Source of the DNA: Chitinophaga lutea
GTDB lineage: Bacteria; Bacteroidota; Bacteroidia; Chitinophagales; Chitinophagaceae
Assembly: GCF_003813775.1 (NCBI RefSeq)
Contig: NZ_RPDH01000002.1
Coordinates: 2,294,001-2,358,000 of the forward strand
Length of the DNA stretch: 64,000 nt
Direction: 5' to 3'
Made by a program: the position numbers and the translations under genes. Under the pieces are notes generated by a model, which worked only from the letters and a program-made list of their open reading frames with translations, was not told the DNA's origin and ran no database searches. Below are positions 37,590 through 46,166 of this stretch, one piece after another. Position 1 is the first letter of the stretch; every line of letters begins with the position of its first letter.

Positions 37590-38747
37590 ATGAAGCACAC
37601 AAAAATGCTCCTACTGTTTTGTTGCGTGCTGGTTGCACATCCATTGCTGGCCCAAAAAACGCAACAACAACCGCTCAATATCGGAGGCGCCTTCCTGCTC
37701 GTGAACCCTGACGCACGCAGCAACGGCATGGGCGATGCCGTCACCGGCCTGGAGCCCGACGCCAACGCGATGTTTGCCAATGCGGCCAAACTTCCGTTTG
37801 CGGGCAACTGGGGCGTGAGCGCCTCCTATTCTCCGTGGATGTGGGACCTGAACGACCACAAAACACACATGGCCTATGTTTCCGGGTTCAAGACCTGGGA
37901 AGACCAACAAAGTATAGGCGTGTCCGTTAAATATTTCGATTACGGCGAAGTGGTGTTCCGCGACGATAACGGCATGGAACTGCAACAGTACCGGCCGAAA
38001 GAATTCGCGATTGATGCCGCCTACGCCCGCAAGCTGGGCAGCCGGTACTCCCTGGCCGTATCGTTGCGCTACATCCGCAGCGAACTCGGCAACGGCACTT
38101 ACAACGGACAGGTGCAAAAACCCGCGTCCGCCGTGGCCGGTGATGTGGGATTGTATTATCAGAGTTATGCAGACAACCTCGATTACGGCAACCGTTTCTG
38201 CTGGGGTGTAAGCTTTACCAATCTCGGTTCCCGGCTGAAATACACCGATGATAACAACCGGAAATCGTTCCTGCCCATGAACCTGCGCATCGGCGCCGGT
38301 TATTCGTTCGTGCACACAAAGGAACACCAGTTTACGCTGGCCATGGATGTGAACAAACTGCTGGTGCCCACCCCGCCGATCTACAAGCTCGACGGAAGCG
38401 GCAACCCCACCGGTGAAATCGAAAAGGGCAAGGATCCCAACCGCGGTGTGGCCGAAGCCGTTTTTTCCTCCTTCGGCGACGCGCCGGGCGGATTCAACGA
38501 AGAGCTGCGCGAATTCTCGATTGCCTCCGGGCTTGAATACGCCTACCAGCACAAATTCTTTGTGCGCACGGGGTATTTCTACGAGCATCCGAATAAAGGC
38601 AACCGCCAGCATTTCACCGCCGGCATCGGCGTGAACATCGGCGGCGTTACCATCGACATGGCTTACCTGATGCCCACCAGCAACAGCCTCATTCAGCGTA
38701 GGAGCATGGTATTCACCCTGATGTACAACATTTTCCCACAGAAATAA
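37590..38747 (+). CDS. porV: PorV/LptO-type outer-membrane protein of the type IX secretion system
   Basis: 385 residues, typical PorV length. Signal peptide to about residue 21, then PLNIGGAFLLVNPDARSNGMGDAVTGLEPDANAMFANAAKLPFA, the N-terminal hallmark of PorV, followed by a barrel with strands such as SIGVSVKYFDYGEVVFRDDNG and the ending TSNSLIQRRSMVFTLMYNIFPQK. In known systems PorV forms a barrel that shuttles sorting-domain cargo from the translocon to the attachment complex. Here it sits in an operon directly after a sorting-domain protein, and porU is not adjacent, so it may be a dedicated paralogue. Confidence 0.87.
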   Translation: MKHTKMLLLFCCVLVAHPLLAQKTQQQPLNIGGAFLLVNPDARSNGMGDAVTGLEPDANAMFANAAKLPFAGNWGVSASYSPWMWDLNDHKTHMAYVSGFKTWEDQQSIGVSVKYFDYGEVVFRDDNGMELQQYRPKEFAIDAAYARKLGSRYSLAVSLRYIRSELGNGTYNGQVQKPASAVAGDVGLYYQSYADNLDYGNRFCWGVSFTNLGSRLKYTDDNNRKSFLPMNLRIGAGYSFVHTKEHQFTLAMDVNKLLVPTPPIYKLDGSGNPTGEIEKGKDPNRGVAEAVFSSFGDAPGGFNEELREFSIASGLEYAYQHKFFVRTGYFYEHPNKGNRQHFTAGIGVNIGGVTIDMAYLMPTSNSLIQRRSMVFTLMYNIFPQK

Positions 38748-38771
38748 ACCTTCACCTTTAAACCTCTCACC

Positions 38772-39167
38772 ATGAAAACTATACTTCTTCTCACCGGCCT
38801 GCTGTTTTTATCCGCAGGCGCAGTGATGGCCCAGAGCGCATCGCCCCAGGCCGCCCGTTCCACCAAATACCTGCTGTTCCCCAACTACGATGCGGATATG
38901 GCCAACCTGAAAAAAGCCTCCGTTTCCGGGCACGAAGGAAAGCCGAAAGTTACCGGCAGCGTGCGCGAAAGCATTTTCACCAACTACAAACCGCAACTGC
39001 AGACGGTACGTCCTGCAGGCAGTTTGAACGCGCGCAAAGCCCCGGCCGGTGTCAAACTGACTTCCGAAATGACGCAGGAAGAGCTGGATAAACAGCGGGA
39101 ACCCGCTGCCAAGCCGGCCCCGACGGTCAACATTCCCACACAAACAAGCCAGGCGACTAAACAATAA
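38772..39167 (+). CDS. Small secreted protein, function unknown
   Basis: 131 residues. Signal peptide ([19 protein letters not shown]), then a short basic, Pro/Ala-rich and probably disordered chain ending [15 protein letters not shown]. No domain recognised and no cysteine in the mature part. It lies between porV (24 bases) and the collagen-like gene (11 bases), so it is almost certainly cotranscribed and may be an accessory of the surface structure. Confidence 0.75.
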   Translation: MKTILLLTGLLFLSAGAVMAQSASPQAARSTKYLLFPNYDADMANLKKASVSGHEGKPKVTGSVRESIFTNYKPQLQTVRPAGSLNARKAPAGVKLTSEMTQEELDKQREPAAKPAPTVNIPTQTSQATKQ

Positions 39168-39178
39168 AAGCATCCGCT

Positions 39179-42073
39179 ATGAAAAAGATATTTAACCTCA
39201 TCATACTCTCACTGCTCGCATACCTGCCCCAGACCTTCGCACAAAGCGGCCTGAGCGGCACCAACTACCAGGCCGTGGCGCGGAATGCCAACGGCACTGT
39301 ATTGGCGAACGCCGCCATCACCGTGCGGTTCTCCATTTTGGGAGGCTCCGCCGCAGGCCCCGTGCAATACCAGGAAACACATAACGCCAATACCAACGCA
39401 CTGGGGCTTTTCAGCCTGCAAATCGGCCGCGGTACGCCTGTTTCAGGCACCTTCGCCGGGGTACCCTGGGCGAACGCCAACCAGTACGTACGCGTGGAAG
39501 TGAACACCGGCAGCGGGTTCAACGTGCTGGGCACCAGCCAACTGATGGCAGTACCTTACGCCATGTTCTCCGTTAACGGCGGTCTTCCGGGTCCTGCCGG
39601 TCCTGCTGGCCCTGCTGGCCCCGCCGGTCCTGTTGGTCCTGCCGGCCCCGCCGGCGCGGTTGGCCCCGTTGGCCCCGCAGGTGCGGTTGGTCCCGCCGGT
39701 CCTGCCGGTGCAGTTGGCCCCGTTGGCCCTGCTGGTGCGGTTGGCGCAGTGGGCCCGGTTGGCCCTGCCGGTCCTGTTGGACCGGTTGGTCCCGCCGGTC
39801 CTGCCGGTTCTATAGTTGGCGCCCCCGCGGGTGGCGACCTCTCAGGATCTTATCCTGATCCCGTGGTAGCTAAAATACAGACGCGGCCCGTAAATGCGGC
39901 CGCTCCCATAGCTAACGACGTGCTGAAATTCAATGGCGTGGAATGGGCGCCCGGCACGGTAGGCGGTGCATTCACCCTGCCTTACGTTGCCAATGAGAAC
40001 AACCCTGCTACTCTCTTTTCCATCAATAATGCCGGCGACGGTACTTCCCTGGAAGGCACTAACGGCACCACTACCAGTAATGTTGCAGCTATACGCGGTA
40101 TTATCACCAGCACAACTCCCGGAGGGTTCTCCGCAGCGGTACGTGGTATCAACAACGGTACCGGCGGTTTGGGCGTTGGTGTGTATGGCTCGCAGAACGG
40201 CAGTGGCTGGGGTGTGTATGGCGTGACCCCGAACGGGCTCGGCGTGTATGGCAACGCCAGTGCCAATGGTATCGGGGTATATGCAAACGCCAATACCGGC
40301 ACCGGTTTGACCGCGACAAGCAACAACGGCATACCGGCCAGCATCAGCATCTTCAACAACGCCAACAACAATAATGCTTTGGTGGTCAATTCCGTGGGCA
40401 ACGGCACCGTAGTGAACGTGACCACTACCGGAAATGGCGCCGGGGTACGCAGTTCTACCGCAGCCGGTTTCGCCATACATGGTATTACCAGCGCGGTGAC
40501 CTCCGCAGGTGTCATCGGTGACAACAACGGCGGTGGCGAGGCGGTAGTAGGCCGCACCACCAGCGACATCGCAGGCGCCGTAGTAGGCCGCAACGATGGC
40601 GGTGGTTACGGTGTGCGCGGCTTTGTTGCCACCAATACCTCTGGCACTGCAGTAGGCGTACTGGGACAGGTAGGGCTGAATAACAGTACCGGCCGGGCCG
40701 GCAGGTTCGAAAACTTCCTGAACACCAACACCACGGGCAACACACTCGAAGTGGAAACCAATGGCAACGGTAATATTCCCGACAACACGCAGGGTAACGC
40801 CGCCTCTTTCCTGGTGAATAATACCAACAGCGTGGCTGCTGGCGTGCGCTCTGAAGTAAAAACCATCTTTGGCAACTTCGGTGCGGCAGGTATATTCGGT
40901 ATCTCTTCCGGTACGGGCGGCTTTGCCGGTTTGTTCCATGCCTCCAATGCCAGCGGCAACGGCCCTGCGCTGGTAGCCATCACAGATGGTAACGGCAACG
41001 CCATCACCGCCAACGCATCCAAAGACGGTAACGGTGTGGAAACCAATATCGATGGCGGAGGCAATGCGCTGTACGCATGGGTGCCCACATTTGCCACAGG
41101 CCGTGCAGGGCGTTTCAATATCTTCAACGAAACCAACACCAGCGATGTGATCACCGTCACCACAGTGGGCAACGGTATCGCCGGTAACTTTAAAGTGGAT
41201 AGGGTTACGGGTACTTCTGCGGCGGTAAGAGGTGAGGTGAATTCACAATTTGCCAACTTCGGTACGGCGGGGATCTATGGTATTTCATCCGGCACCGGCG
41301 GTTACGCGGGCCTGTTCCATGCATCAAACCCGGCCGGCAACGGGCCCGCCTTGATCGCCATTGCGGATGGCAATGGGAACGGCATTACCACCAATGCTTC
41401 CAACAGCGGCGACGGCATTGAGGCCACCGCAGACGGCACCGGATCCGCCATATACGCCTGGATACCCAACTTCGGCGATGGCCGGGCAGCACGTTTCGTG
41501 AACTATAACACCGGCAACACCAATCCCGTGCTGACAGTAGAACAGCATAGCAATGGTTCCATCGCTCTGTTCAAAAGCGGCAACCCGGGTACGGTAAACG
41601 TAGCACGCATAAACTCAGCTGGCAGAGGTTTTTTCAATGGCGGTACACAAAACTCCGGTGCGGACGTGGCTGAGGCTTTTGACGTAATCGGCTCCATGAC
41701 TGCTTATGAGCCCGGCGACGTGATGGTCATCTCCACCAGCACAGACCGCACCATGGAAAAGTCATCCTCACCTTATTCCACCCTCGTGGCCGGTGTGTAT
41801 GCCACCAAACCCGGTGTGCTGCTGACGGAAAAAGAAGGCGTGGAAGATATCACCGACCAGGTACCGATGGGCGTAATCGGCGTGATTCCCACAAAAGTGT
41901 GCGATGAAGGCGGCGCCATCAAACGCGGCGACCTGTTGGTAACTGCCAGCAAGGCCGGTTATGCGATGAAGGCCGACCCCGATAAGGTGAAACCCGGCCA
42001 GGTGATCGGCAAGGCATTGCAGGAGCTGGCAGCCGGTGAAGGCAAGATCAAAGTTCTCGTGAATGTTAAATAA
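39179..42073 (+). CDS. Large secreted collagen-like repeat protein
   Basis: 964 residues. Signal peptide 1-21; an N-terminal beta-rich module (about 25-132: [28 protein letters not shown]); 26 uninterrupted G-x-y triplets at 134-211, mostly GPA, GPV and GAV; a long Gly/Asn/Thr-rich repetitive zone (about 220-800) with near-duplicate segments such as [37 protein letters not shown] and [37 protein letters not shown]; and a C-terminal module (about 815-964: [13 protein letters not shown]...VLVNVK) of a kind seen at the end of repetitive bacterial surface proteins. No type IX sorting domain is seen. The layout suggests a trimeric fibre. Last gene of the operon. Confidence 0.85.
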   Translation: MKKIFNLIILSLLAYLPQTFAQSGLSGTNYQAVARNANGTVLANAAITVRFSILGGSAAGPVQYQETHNANTNALGLFSLQIGRGTPVSGTFAGVPWANANQYVRVEVNTGSGFNVLGTSQLMAVPYAMFSVNGGLPGPAGPAGPAGPAGPVGPAGPAGAVGPVGPAGAVGPAGPAGAVGPVGPAGAVGAVGPVGPAGPVGPVGPAGPAGSIVGAPAGGDLSGSYPDPVVAKIQTRPVNAAAPIANDVLKFNGVEWAPGTVGGAFTLPYVANENNPATLFSINNAGDGTSLEGTNGTTTSNVAAIRGIITSTTPGGFSAAVRGINNGTGGLGVGVYGSQNGSGWGVYGVTPNGLGVYGNASANGIGVYANANTGTGLTATSNNGIPASISIFNNANNNNALVVNSVGNGTVVNVTTTGNGAGVRSSTAAGFAIHGITSAVTSAGVIGDNNGGGEAVVGRTTSDIAGAVVGRNDGGGYGVRGFVATNTSGTAVGVLGQVGLNNSTGRAGRFENFLNTNTTGNTLEVETNGNGNIPDNTQGNAASFLVNNTNSVAAGVRSEVKTIFGNFGAAGIFGISSGTGGFAGLFHASNASGNGPALVAITDGNGNAITANASKDGNGVETNIDGGGNALYAWVPTFATGRAGRFNIFNETNTSDVITVTTVGNGIAGNFKVDRVTGTSAAVRGEVNSQFANFGTAGIYGISSGTGGYAGLFHASNPAGNGPALIAIADGNGNGITTNASNSGDGIEATADGTGSAIYAWIPNFGDGRAARFVNYNTGNTNPVLTVEQHSNGSIALFKSGNPGTVNVARINSAGRGFFNGGTQNSGADVAEAFDVIGSMTAYEPGDVMVISTSTDRTMEKSSSPYSTLVAGVYATKPGVLLTEKEGVEDITDQVPMGVIGVIPTKVCDEGGAIKRGDLLVTASKAGYAMKADPDKVKPGQVIGKALQELAAGEGKIKVLVNVK
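39578..39811 (+). repeat. DNA encoding 26 collagen-type Gly-x-y triplets
   Basis: 234 bases of short tandem 9-bp-like repeats (GGCCCCGTT / GGTCCTGCC variants) encoding the Gly-x-y run. Composition is skewed to G and C. Synonymous changes between units (GGT/GGC, CCT/CCC, GCC/GCA/GCG) mean the protein repeat is conserved more than the DNA repeat. Repeat number is likely to vary between strains. Confidence 0.9.
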
Positions 42074-42131
42074 ACAGCGCAGGAGCCAGGTTTAAACTTC
42101 TGAGGTTTATGTCTGGTTACTGTGGCGAAGC

Positions 42132-42157
42132 GCCGGTCCGAAAGGACCGGCTTTTTT
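42132..42157 (+). terminator. Terminator of the type IX/collagen-like operon
   Basis: Perfect 8-bp stem GCCGGTCC / GGACCGGC with GAAA tetraloop (42132-42151), then T6; 58 bases past the stop. Confidence 0.92.
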
Positions 42158-42618
42158 ATGGACAGCCTTCCGGGGGAGCTTTACGACGGGTGATCCCTGG
42201 GAGGTATTGCTCCAAGGTTACTACGGATGTCAGGAAACAACCGGTGCATTGGCAAGTGCGCTGTTGGGGAAATCAGGTCCGGGCGGGCGGAGAAAAAGCA
42301 GCTGCAACCAGGTACTGCTGGGGGAAAAAGCGTTTCAAAGCTATCATCCCCACCCTCAGGAGCGTTGCGGAAAGAAGCAACCAGGTGGCTTTGCGGGAAG
42401 GATACCACCTCCCTATCCTCAAGGGAAGTGTTCCCGGGAAGAATGAAGCAATCAGGCGCCTTTGCAGGAAGAATGCCACCCCTCTATACTCCTGGGAAGT
42501 GTGTGTTCCCGGGAGGAATGAAGCAATCAGGCGACTTTGCGGGCTCTGGAGAACATATCTCTGTATCCCCGGCGGGCGTTGCTCCCTGCAGGAAGGAGCC
42601 CCTGAAACCCGGAGAACA
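42158..42618. repeat. Intergenic region with degenerate 71-75-bp direct repeats
   Basis: No gene supported. The motif GAAGCAAYCAGGYGRCTTTGCRGG occurs at 42374, 42445 and 42520 (periods 71 and 75), each preceded by a GGGAAG(T)GTGTTCCCGGGAR-like block in the last two. Overlapping plus-strand frames here only read through the repeat. Confidence 0.65.
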
Positions 42619-42661
42619 CAAAAAAAGCAAACATCCCCGGAAAACTCCGGGGATGTTTGCT
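42619..42661 (-). terminator. Terminator of the rpsL-rpsG operon
   Basis: Perfect 15-bp stem AGCAAACATCCCCGG / CCGGGGATGTTTGCT (42626-42640, 42647-42661), 6-base loop, with T7 on the minus strand; 37 bases past the rpsG stop. Confidence 0.93.
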
Positions 42662-42698
42662 AAAGATATATATGCACCGCGGTGAGGCGGGCGGATAA

Positions 42699-43166
42699 TT
42701 AAACTTTGAAGTGGGAGAAAGCTTTGTTTGCTTCAGCCATACGGTGGGTGTCTTCTTTCTTTTTGAAAGCGGCGCCTTCACCTTTGCTGGCGGCAACGAT
42801 TTCGTTGGCCAGTTTCTCTGCCATGCTCTTACCATTTCTTTCGCTGGCGTAGCGCACGAGCCATTTGATGCTCAGGGAAACTTTCCTGTCTGCACGAACC
42901 TCAGCGGGGATCTGGAAGGTGGCACCACCGATACGGCGGCTGCGTACTTCAACGGCAGGAGTTACGTTAGATAATGCTTTTTTCCAGATTTCGTAACCAT
43001 TTTCGTTGGTCATCTGGCTTACGCGGTCGATCGCGTCGTAGAAAATTCTATAGGCAATGCTCTTTTTTCCTTGTTCCATGACGTTGTTCACGAAACGAGT
43101 TACCAGTTTATCCTGGAACCTGGGATCGGGTGCCAGGGGTAATTTTTTTGCAGCTTGCTTTCTCAT
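42699..43166 (-). CDS. rpsG: 30S ribosomal protein S7
   Basis: 155 residues, standard length. MRKQAAKKLPLAPDPRFQDKLVTRFVNNVMEQGKKSIAYRIFYDAI start and VGGATFQIPAEVR-like central segment (IGGATFQIPAEVRADRK). Primary binder of the 16S 3' major domain; represses str translation in E. coli. 32 bases after rpsL; terminator follows, so the operon is only rpsL-rpsG. Confidence 0.97.
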   Translation of the reverse strand: MRKQAAKKLPLAPDPRFQDKLVTRFVNNVMEQGKKSIAYRIFYDAIDRVSQMTNENGYEIWKKALSNVTPAVEVRSRRIGGATFQIPAEVRADRKVSLSIKWLVRYASERNGKSMAEKLANEIVAASKGEGAAFKKKEDTHRMAEANKAFSHFKV

Positions 43167-43198
43167 TTATTTGAAAAATTTCAACTATTTACGATTAA

Positions 43199-43579
43199 TT
43201 ATTTTTTGGCCTTTTCCTTCTTGGTACCATATTTGGAACGGCTCTGCTTCCTGTCCTTCACACCAGCAGTATCCAGGGAACCACGAACAATGTGGTAACG
43301 AACACCCGGCAGATCTTTTACCCTGCCGCCGCGGATCAGAACGATAGAGTGCTCCTGCAGGTTGTGACCTTCACCCGGAATGTAGGCGATCACCTCTACT
43401 TTATTGGTCAGACGCACTTTTGCAACCTTACGCAATGCAGAGTTCGGCTTTTTAGGGGTGGTAGTGTACACGCGGGTACATACGCCACGACGCTGAGGGC
43501 AGGCATCTAAAGCTCTTGACTTTGATTTGGCCCGGATAATTTCTCTTCCTTTTCTTACTAATTGTTGTATTGTAGGCAT
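43199..43579 (-). CDS. rpsL: 30S ribosomal protein S12
   Basis: 126 residues. [57 protein letters not shown] includes the decoding-centre loops; the lysines in TPKKPNS and the later loop have the wild-type streptomycin-sensitive form. Starts the two-gene operon with a consensus promoter. Confidence 0.97.
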   Translation of the reverse strand: MPTIQQLVRKGREIIRAKSKSRALDACPQRRGVCTRVYTTTPKKPNSALRKVAKVRLTNKVEVIAYIPGEGHNLQEHSIVLIRGGRVKDLPGVRYHIVRGSLDTAGVKDRKQSRSKYGTKKEKAKK

Positions 43580-43641
43580 TCTTACCTAATTTATATTTTT
43601 TTCTGCTAGTTTACAATGACATCCAAATAGCCCATTATGAG

Positions 43642-43683
43642 AATTTGGGAGGGCAAAGGTATCATTTCCTATTTAGAATACAA
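43642..43683 (-). promoter_or_regulatory. Promoter of rpsL-rpsG
   Basis: Minus strand TTG (43683-43681), exactly 19 bases, TACCTTTG (43661-43654), followed by GCCCTCCCAAATT identical to the rpsJ promoter start region. Confidence 0.85.
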
Positions 43684-43700
43684 AATTGTGATCGAAGAAA

Positions 43701-43732
43701 TTTTTGAAAAAGCCCCATTACCGGGCATTTTC
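43701..43732 (-). terminator. Terminator overlapping a stop codon
   Basis: Minus-strand hairpin GAAAATGCCC / GGGCTTTTTC (9 of 10 pairs) with the stop codon TAA of the 99-residue gene inside the 7-base loop, then CAAAAATTT. It ends the small gene just before the rpsL promoter. Confidence 0.65.
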
Positions 43733-44017
43733 TTTCAATAATTCCGTCACTACCTGCTCCCACTCCACCTCCAGCAATACCGAAGGCATTCTTTTCCCCG
43801 CCCGTGCGTACCAATAACCGGCGTTCCCGTTATCGCCCTCCTTGCGGTGAAGGTAGGCATGCACCCAGGAACCCCGGGCCGAATGAACCTCCTGGGCAAT
43901 ATCGTGGCTCCGGTCCCAATCCCCCTTCCCGTCCCACCACATGGCTTCCAGCACCGGGGAAATTCCCGGCGGAGGAGCGGCCTGCTGCAGGCTGAGTTTA
44001 AATTCGGCGAAGGTCAT
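43718..44017 (-). CDS. Conserved-looking hypothetical protein, possibly leaderless mRNA
   Basis: 99 residues from the ATG at 44017 (MTFAEFKLSLQQ). Trp/His-rich central stretch LEAMWWDGKGDWDRSHDIAQEVHSARGSWVHAYLHRKEGDNGNAGYWYARAGK, then an amphipathic helix. No signal or membrane segment; I recall similar hypothetical proteins in Bacteroidota but no function. A TATCTTTG -7 box ends only six bases before the ATG, so the transcript may start at or next to the start codon. Its stop codon lies in a terminator loop. The upstream TTG at 44026 falls inside the promoter box and is unlikely as start. Confidence 0.7.
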   Translation of the reverse strand: MTFAEFKLSLQQAAPPPGISPVLEAMWWDGKGDWDRSHDIAQEVHSARGSWVHAYLHRKEGDNGNAGYWYARAGKRMPSVLLEVEWEQVVTELLKENAR

Positions 44018-44375
44018 GGGCCGCAAAGATAGTCAATTATAGCAGCATAAAAGTCCAAAAACGCCCCATATGCCATAGCAGCGGGCACCTGCTGAAAAGG
44101 CTTGATTACAAATAAATGATAATCAAGCAAGTACACACATAATAGTAGCTGAAACCTGCCACCCTCCTGTGATCCTTGTGTGATCCTTCGGTCAAACACC
44201 GTCAAATCCGCCAGGGTATTGAAAGCCACAGGAGAATCGCTATAGGATCACAGGAGAAACACAGGAGGATCACACAAGGATCACAGGAGGATGGTCGATA
44301 AGGCACAAACAAAAATGTGCGACCCGGAAAGCTTACCGGGGTTCAGCCGGAACCCCAAATCGGTTTCCACCCACA
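44018..44375. other. Intergenic region with a 24-bp inverted repeat
   Basis: No gene seen. Perfect 24-bp arms CCTCCTGTGATCCTTGTGTG... (44163-44186) and its complement (44267-44290) enclose 80 bases; additional GGATCACAGGAG copies occur at 44246 and 44279, so the unit GGATCAC(A) is repeated. The -7 box of the small gene is at 44024-44031 (minus strand). Confidence 0.7.
44024..44031 (-). promoter_or_regulatory. -7 element of the possibly leaderless gene
   Basis: Minus-strand TATCTTTG, six bases before the ATG at 44017. No TTG at exactly 19 bases; the nearest (44058-44056) is 24 bases away. Confidence 0.55.
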
Positions 44376-44405
44376 ACAAAAAAGCCCCCGGCATCCCGGA
44401 GGCTT
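44376..44405 (-). terminator. Terminator of the branched-chain aminotransferase gene
   Basis: Minus strand AAGCCTCCGG / CCGGGGGCTT (one T-G pair), GATG loop, then T-rich; 22 bases past the stop. Confidence 0.85.
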
Positions 44406-44427
44406 TCCCTATCAAGGTTGTTATTAG

Positions 44428-45534
44428 TTATATCCGGTAATTCCAGCCCTTGTCGTCCGGTACCTTGCCGGTACGGATGGCATCGAGGCGGGCAATCACT
44501 TCGGCGCCCACTTCATATTGGGTGGTATCAAGCGATATTTTATGATCTTTATAATCGAGCTGCTCCACGTAGGCCACACTGGCGGCGGTGCCGGTGCCAA
44601 ACACTTCCCGGAGGGTACCGTTCTGGTGGGCGGCCACCACCTCTTCGATAGACACTGGGCGCTCCTCCACCTCAAAGCCCATTTCCTCCAGTACGGTCAT
44701 CACACTGGCGCGGGTCACGCCGGCCAGAATAGTACCGTTGGTCAGGTCAGGGGTGAGGGCGCGGTTGCCGATGATCACGAACACATTCATGGTGCCGCAT
44801 TCCTGCAGCCATTTGTATTCGTGGCCGTCAACCCACAAAATCTGGTCGTAGCCCTGTTTGCGGGCCTGCATGGTGGGGTACATCGCCCCCCCGTAGTTGC
44901 CGGCCGCCTTGGCATAACCTACCCCGCCGGGGAAGGCCCGCACATATTTGTCCTGCACCAGCAGGTGGATGGGTTTATTAAAATAAGGCCCCGAGGGGGA
45001 ATTGATGATGGCGAACTTATAGGTGTCCGACGGGCGCACACCGATAAACTCGTCCGCCGCAATCATGAACGGCCGCAGGTAGAGGGAACAGCCTTCGTTA
45101 GACGGCACCCAGTCGCGGTCGAGGTCGATCAGCATGGCCATACCGCCGATAAAGAGCCATTCCGGCACTTCGGGCATTCCCATCCTTTCGGCGCTTTTAT
45201 TAAACCGGGCGTAGTTGTCGTACGGGCGGAAAATCATCGGACGGCCTTCCTGGTCGTTATACGCCTTGATACCCTCGAAAATCGCCTGTCCGTAATGCCA
45301 GGCGGCATTGGAGGGGCTCACGCTCAGGTGCTGGAAGGGCAGGATTTCTGCGTTTTTCCATTCTTTACCGTCAAAATCAGCCACCAGCATATGGTCGGCG
45401 TATTTTTTACCAAATACCAGGTTGTTGAAATCAACCTCGGCCAGTCGGCTTTTTGTCGTTTTTGTAACCTTAATCTTCCTGGCTGCTTCTTCCATCAGGG
45501 GGGAAGTAGCACCGGTATACTCAACTGCCATCAT
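44428..45534 (-). CDS. ilvE: Branched-chain amino-acid aminotransferase (BCAT type)
   Basis: 368 residues, length of the BCAT II form and not the shorter E. coli IlvE. Last step of Val, Leu and Ile synthesis or first step of their breakdown. The PLP lysine is expected at Lys209 (GGVGYAKAAGNYGGAM); LWVDGHEYKWLQECGTMNVF and GTILAGVTRASVM line the cofactor site. Two ATGs at 45534 and 45531. It is far from other ilv/leu genes in this window; the fused E1 at 6-8.6 kb could act on its products but is not linked. Confidence 0.93.
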   Translation of the reverse strand: MMAVEYTGATSPLMEEAARKIKVTKTTKSRLAEVDFNNLVFGKKYADHMLVADFDGKEWKNAEILPFQHLSVSPSNAAWHYGQAIFEGIKAYNDQEGRPMIFRPYDNYARFNKSAERMGMPEVPEWLFIGGMAMLIDLDRDWVPSNEGCSLYLRPFMIAADEFIGVRPSDTYKFAIINSPSGPYFNKPIHLLVQDKYVRAFPGGVGYAKAAGNYGGAMYPTMQARKQGYDQILWVDGHEYKWLQECGTMNVFVIIGNRALTPDLTNGTILAGVTRASVMTVLEEMGFEVEERPVSIEEVVAAHQNGTLREVFGTGTAASVAYVEQLDYKDHKISLDTTQYEVGAEVIARLDAIRTGKVPDDKGWNYRI

Positions 45535-45661
45535 GGTTAATCGATTTTATCTCAATATTTTTACACTTTCTTAAGCCGGCTGTCGTTCCCTGTGAACGAT
45601 TCGCAAATAAACGTTATTTCCCCAACATGGGGCGTTCATATTAAACCTTAATAATATATTT

Positions 45662-46159
45662 ATGAGCCTTGAGCAATTACAGCTGGATCCCTATTTGTTG
45701 GCGCAAATGTACGACCAGCCTATCATCCCCGAGGTGCGGCAGGCGGCTCCGGCAGCCCCGAAAGCATTGCCCAAACTCAAATATTTAGGCGAAAATCAAA
45801 AAAACATACTGCTGCTGATACAAAATGAAAGCGAAGCCTATTTGAACGAAGAATTATTCAATCTCCTCGCCAATATATTAAATGCTTGCAAACTCGGCAT
45901 GCAGGAAGTTGCATTGCTCAATGTTGCAGGATACCCGGGGCTGACGCTGCAGGACTATCATACGGCCCTCGGCTTCCGCCAGTGCATCGTATTCGACATA
46001 CCGCCCGCTCAGCTGGGTCTGGCGGAGATGGAGCCCTACCGGCTCGAAACCCATTTCGGGGCATCGGTCCTGTACTCCCACCATCTGCAACAAATTGCAA
46101 CAGACAAGGCTTTGAAAGGCCGGCTATGGCTGGCATTGAAACAACTTTTCGGAATCTGA
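45662..46159 (+). CDS. Hypothetical protein, first gene of the rdgB operon
   Basis: 165 residues, cytosolic by sequence. It begins MSLEQLQLDPYLLAQMYDQPIIPE, then a Pro/Ala linker, KYLGENQKNILLLIQNESEAYLNEELFNLLANILNACKL, and a beta-alpha domain ending TDKALKGRLWLALKQLFGI. I recall similar proteins encoded upstream of rdgB in related bacteria but know no function. Seven bases separate it from rdgB, so they are cotranscribed. Confidence 0.75.
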   Translation: MSLEQLQLDPYLLAQMYDQPIIPEVRQAAPAAPKALPKLKYLGENQKNILLLIQNESEAYLNEELFNLLANILNACKLGMQEVALLNVAGYPGLTLQDYHTALGFRQCIVFDIPPAQLGLAEMEPYRLETHFGASVLYSHHLQQIATDKALKGRLWLALKQLFGI

Positions 46160-46166
46160 CAACAAA

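Noticed and set aside
39842..41697. Minus-strand frames opposite the collagen-like gene
   Set aside because: Shadow of a repetitive gene with strongly biased composition; no signal peptide or motif.
42109..42663. 184-codon plus-strand frame between two terminators
   Set aside because: It starts within the operon terminator, reads through the degenerate repeats and ends in the rpsG terminator; no domain.
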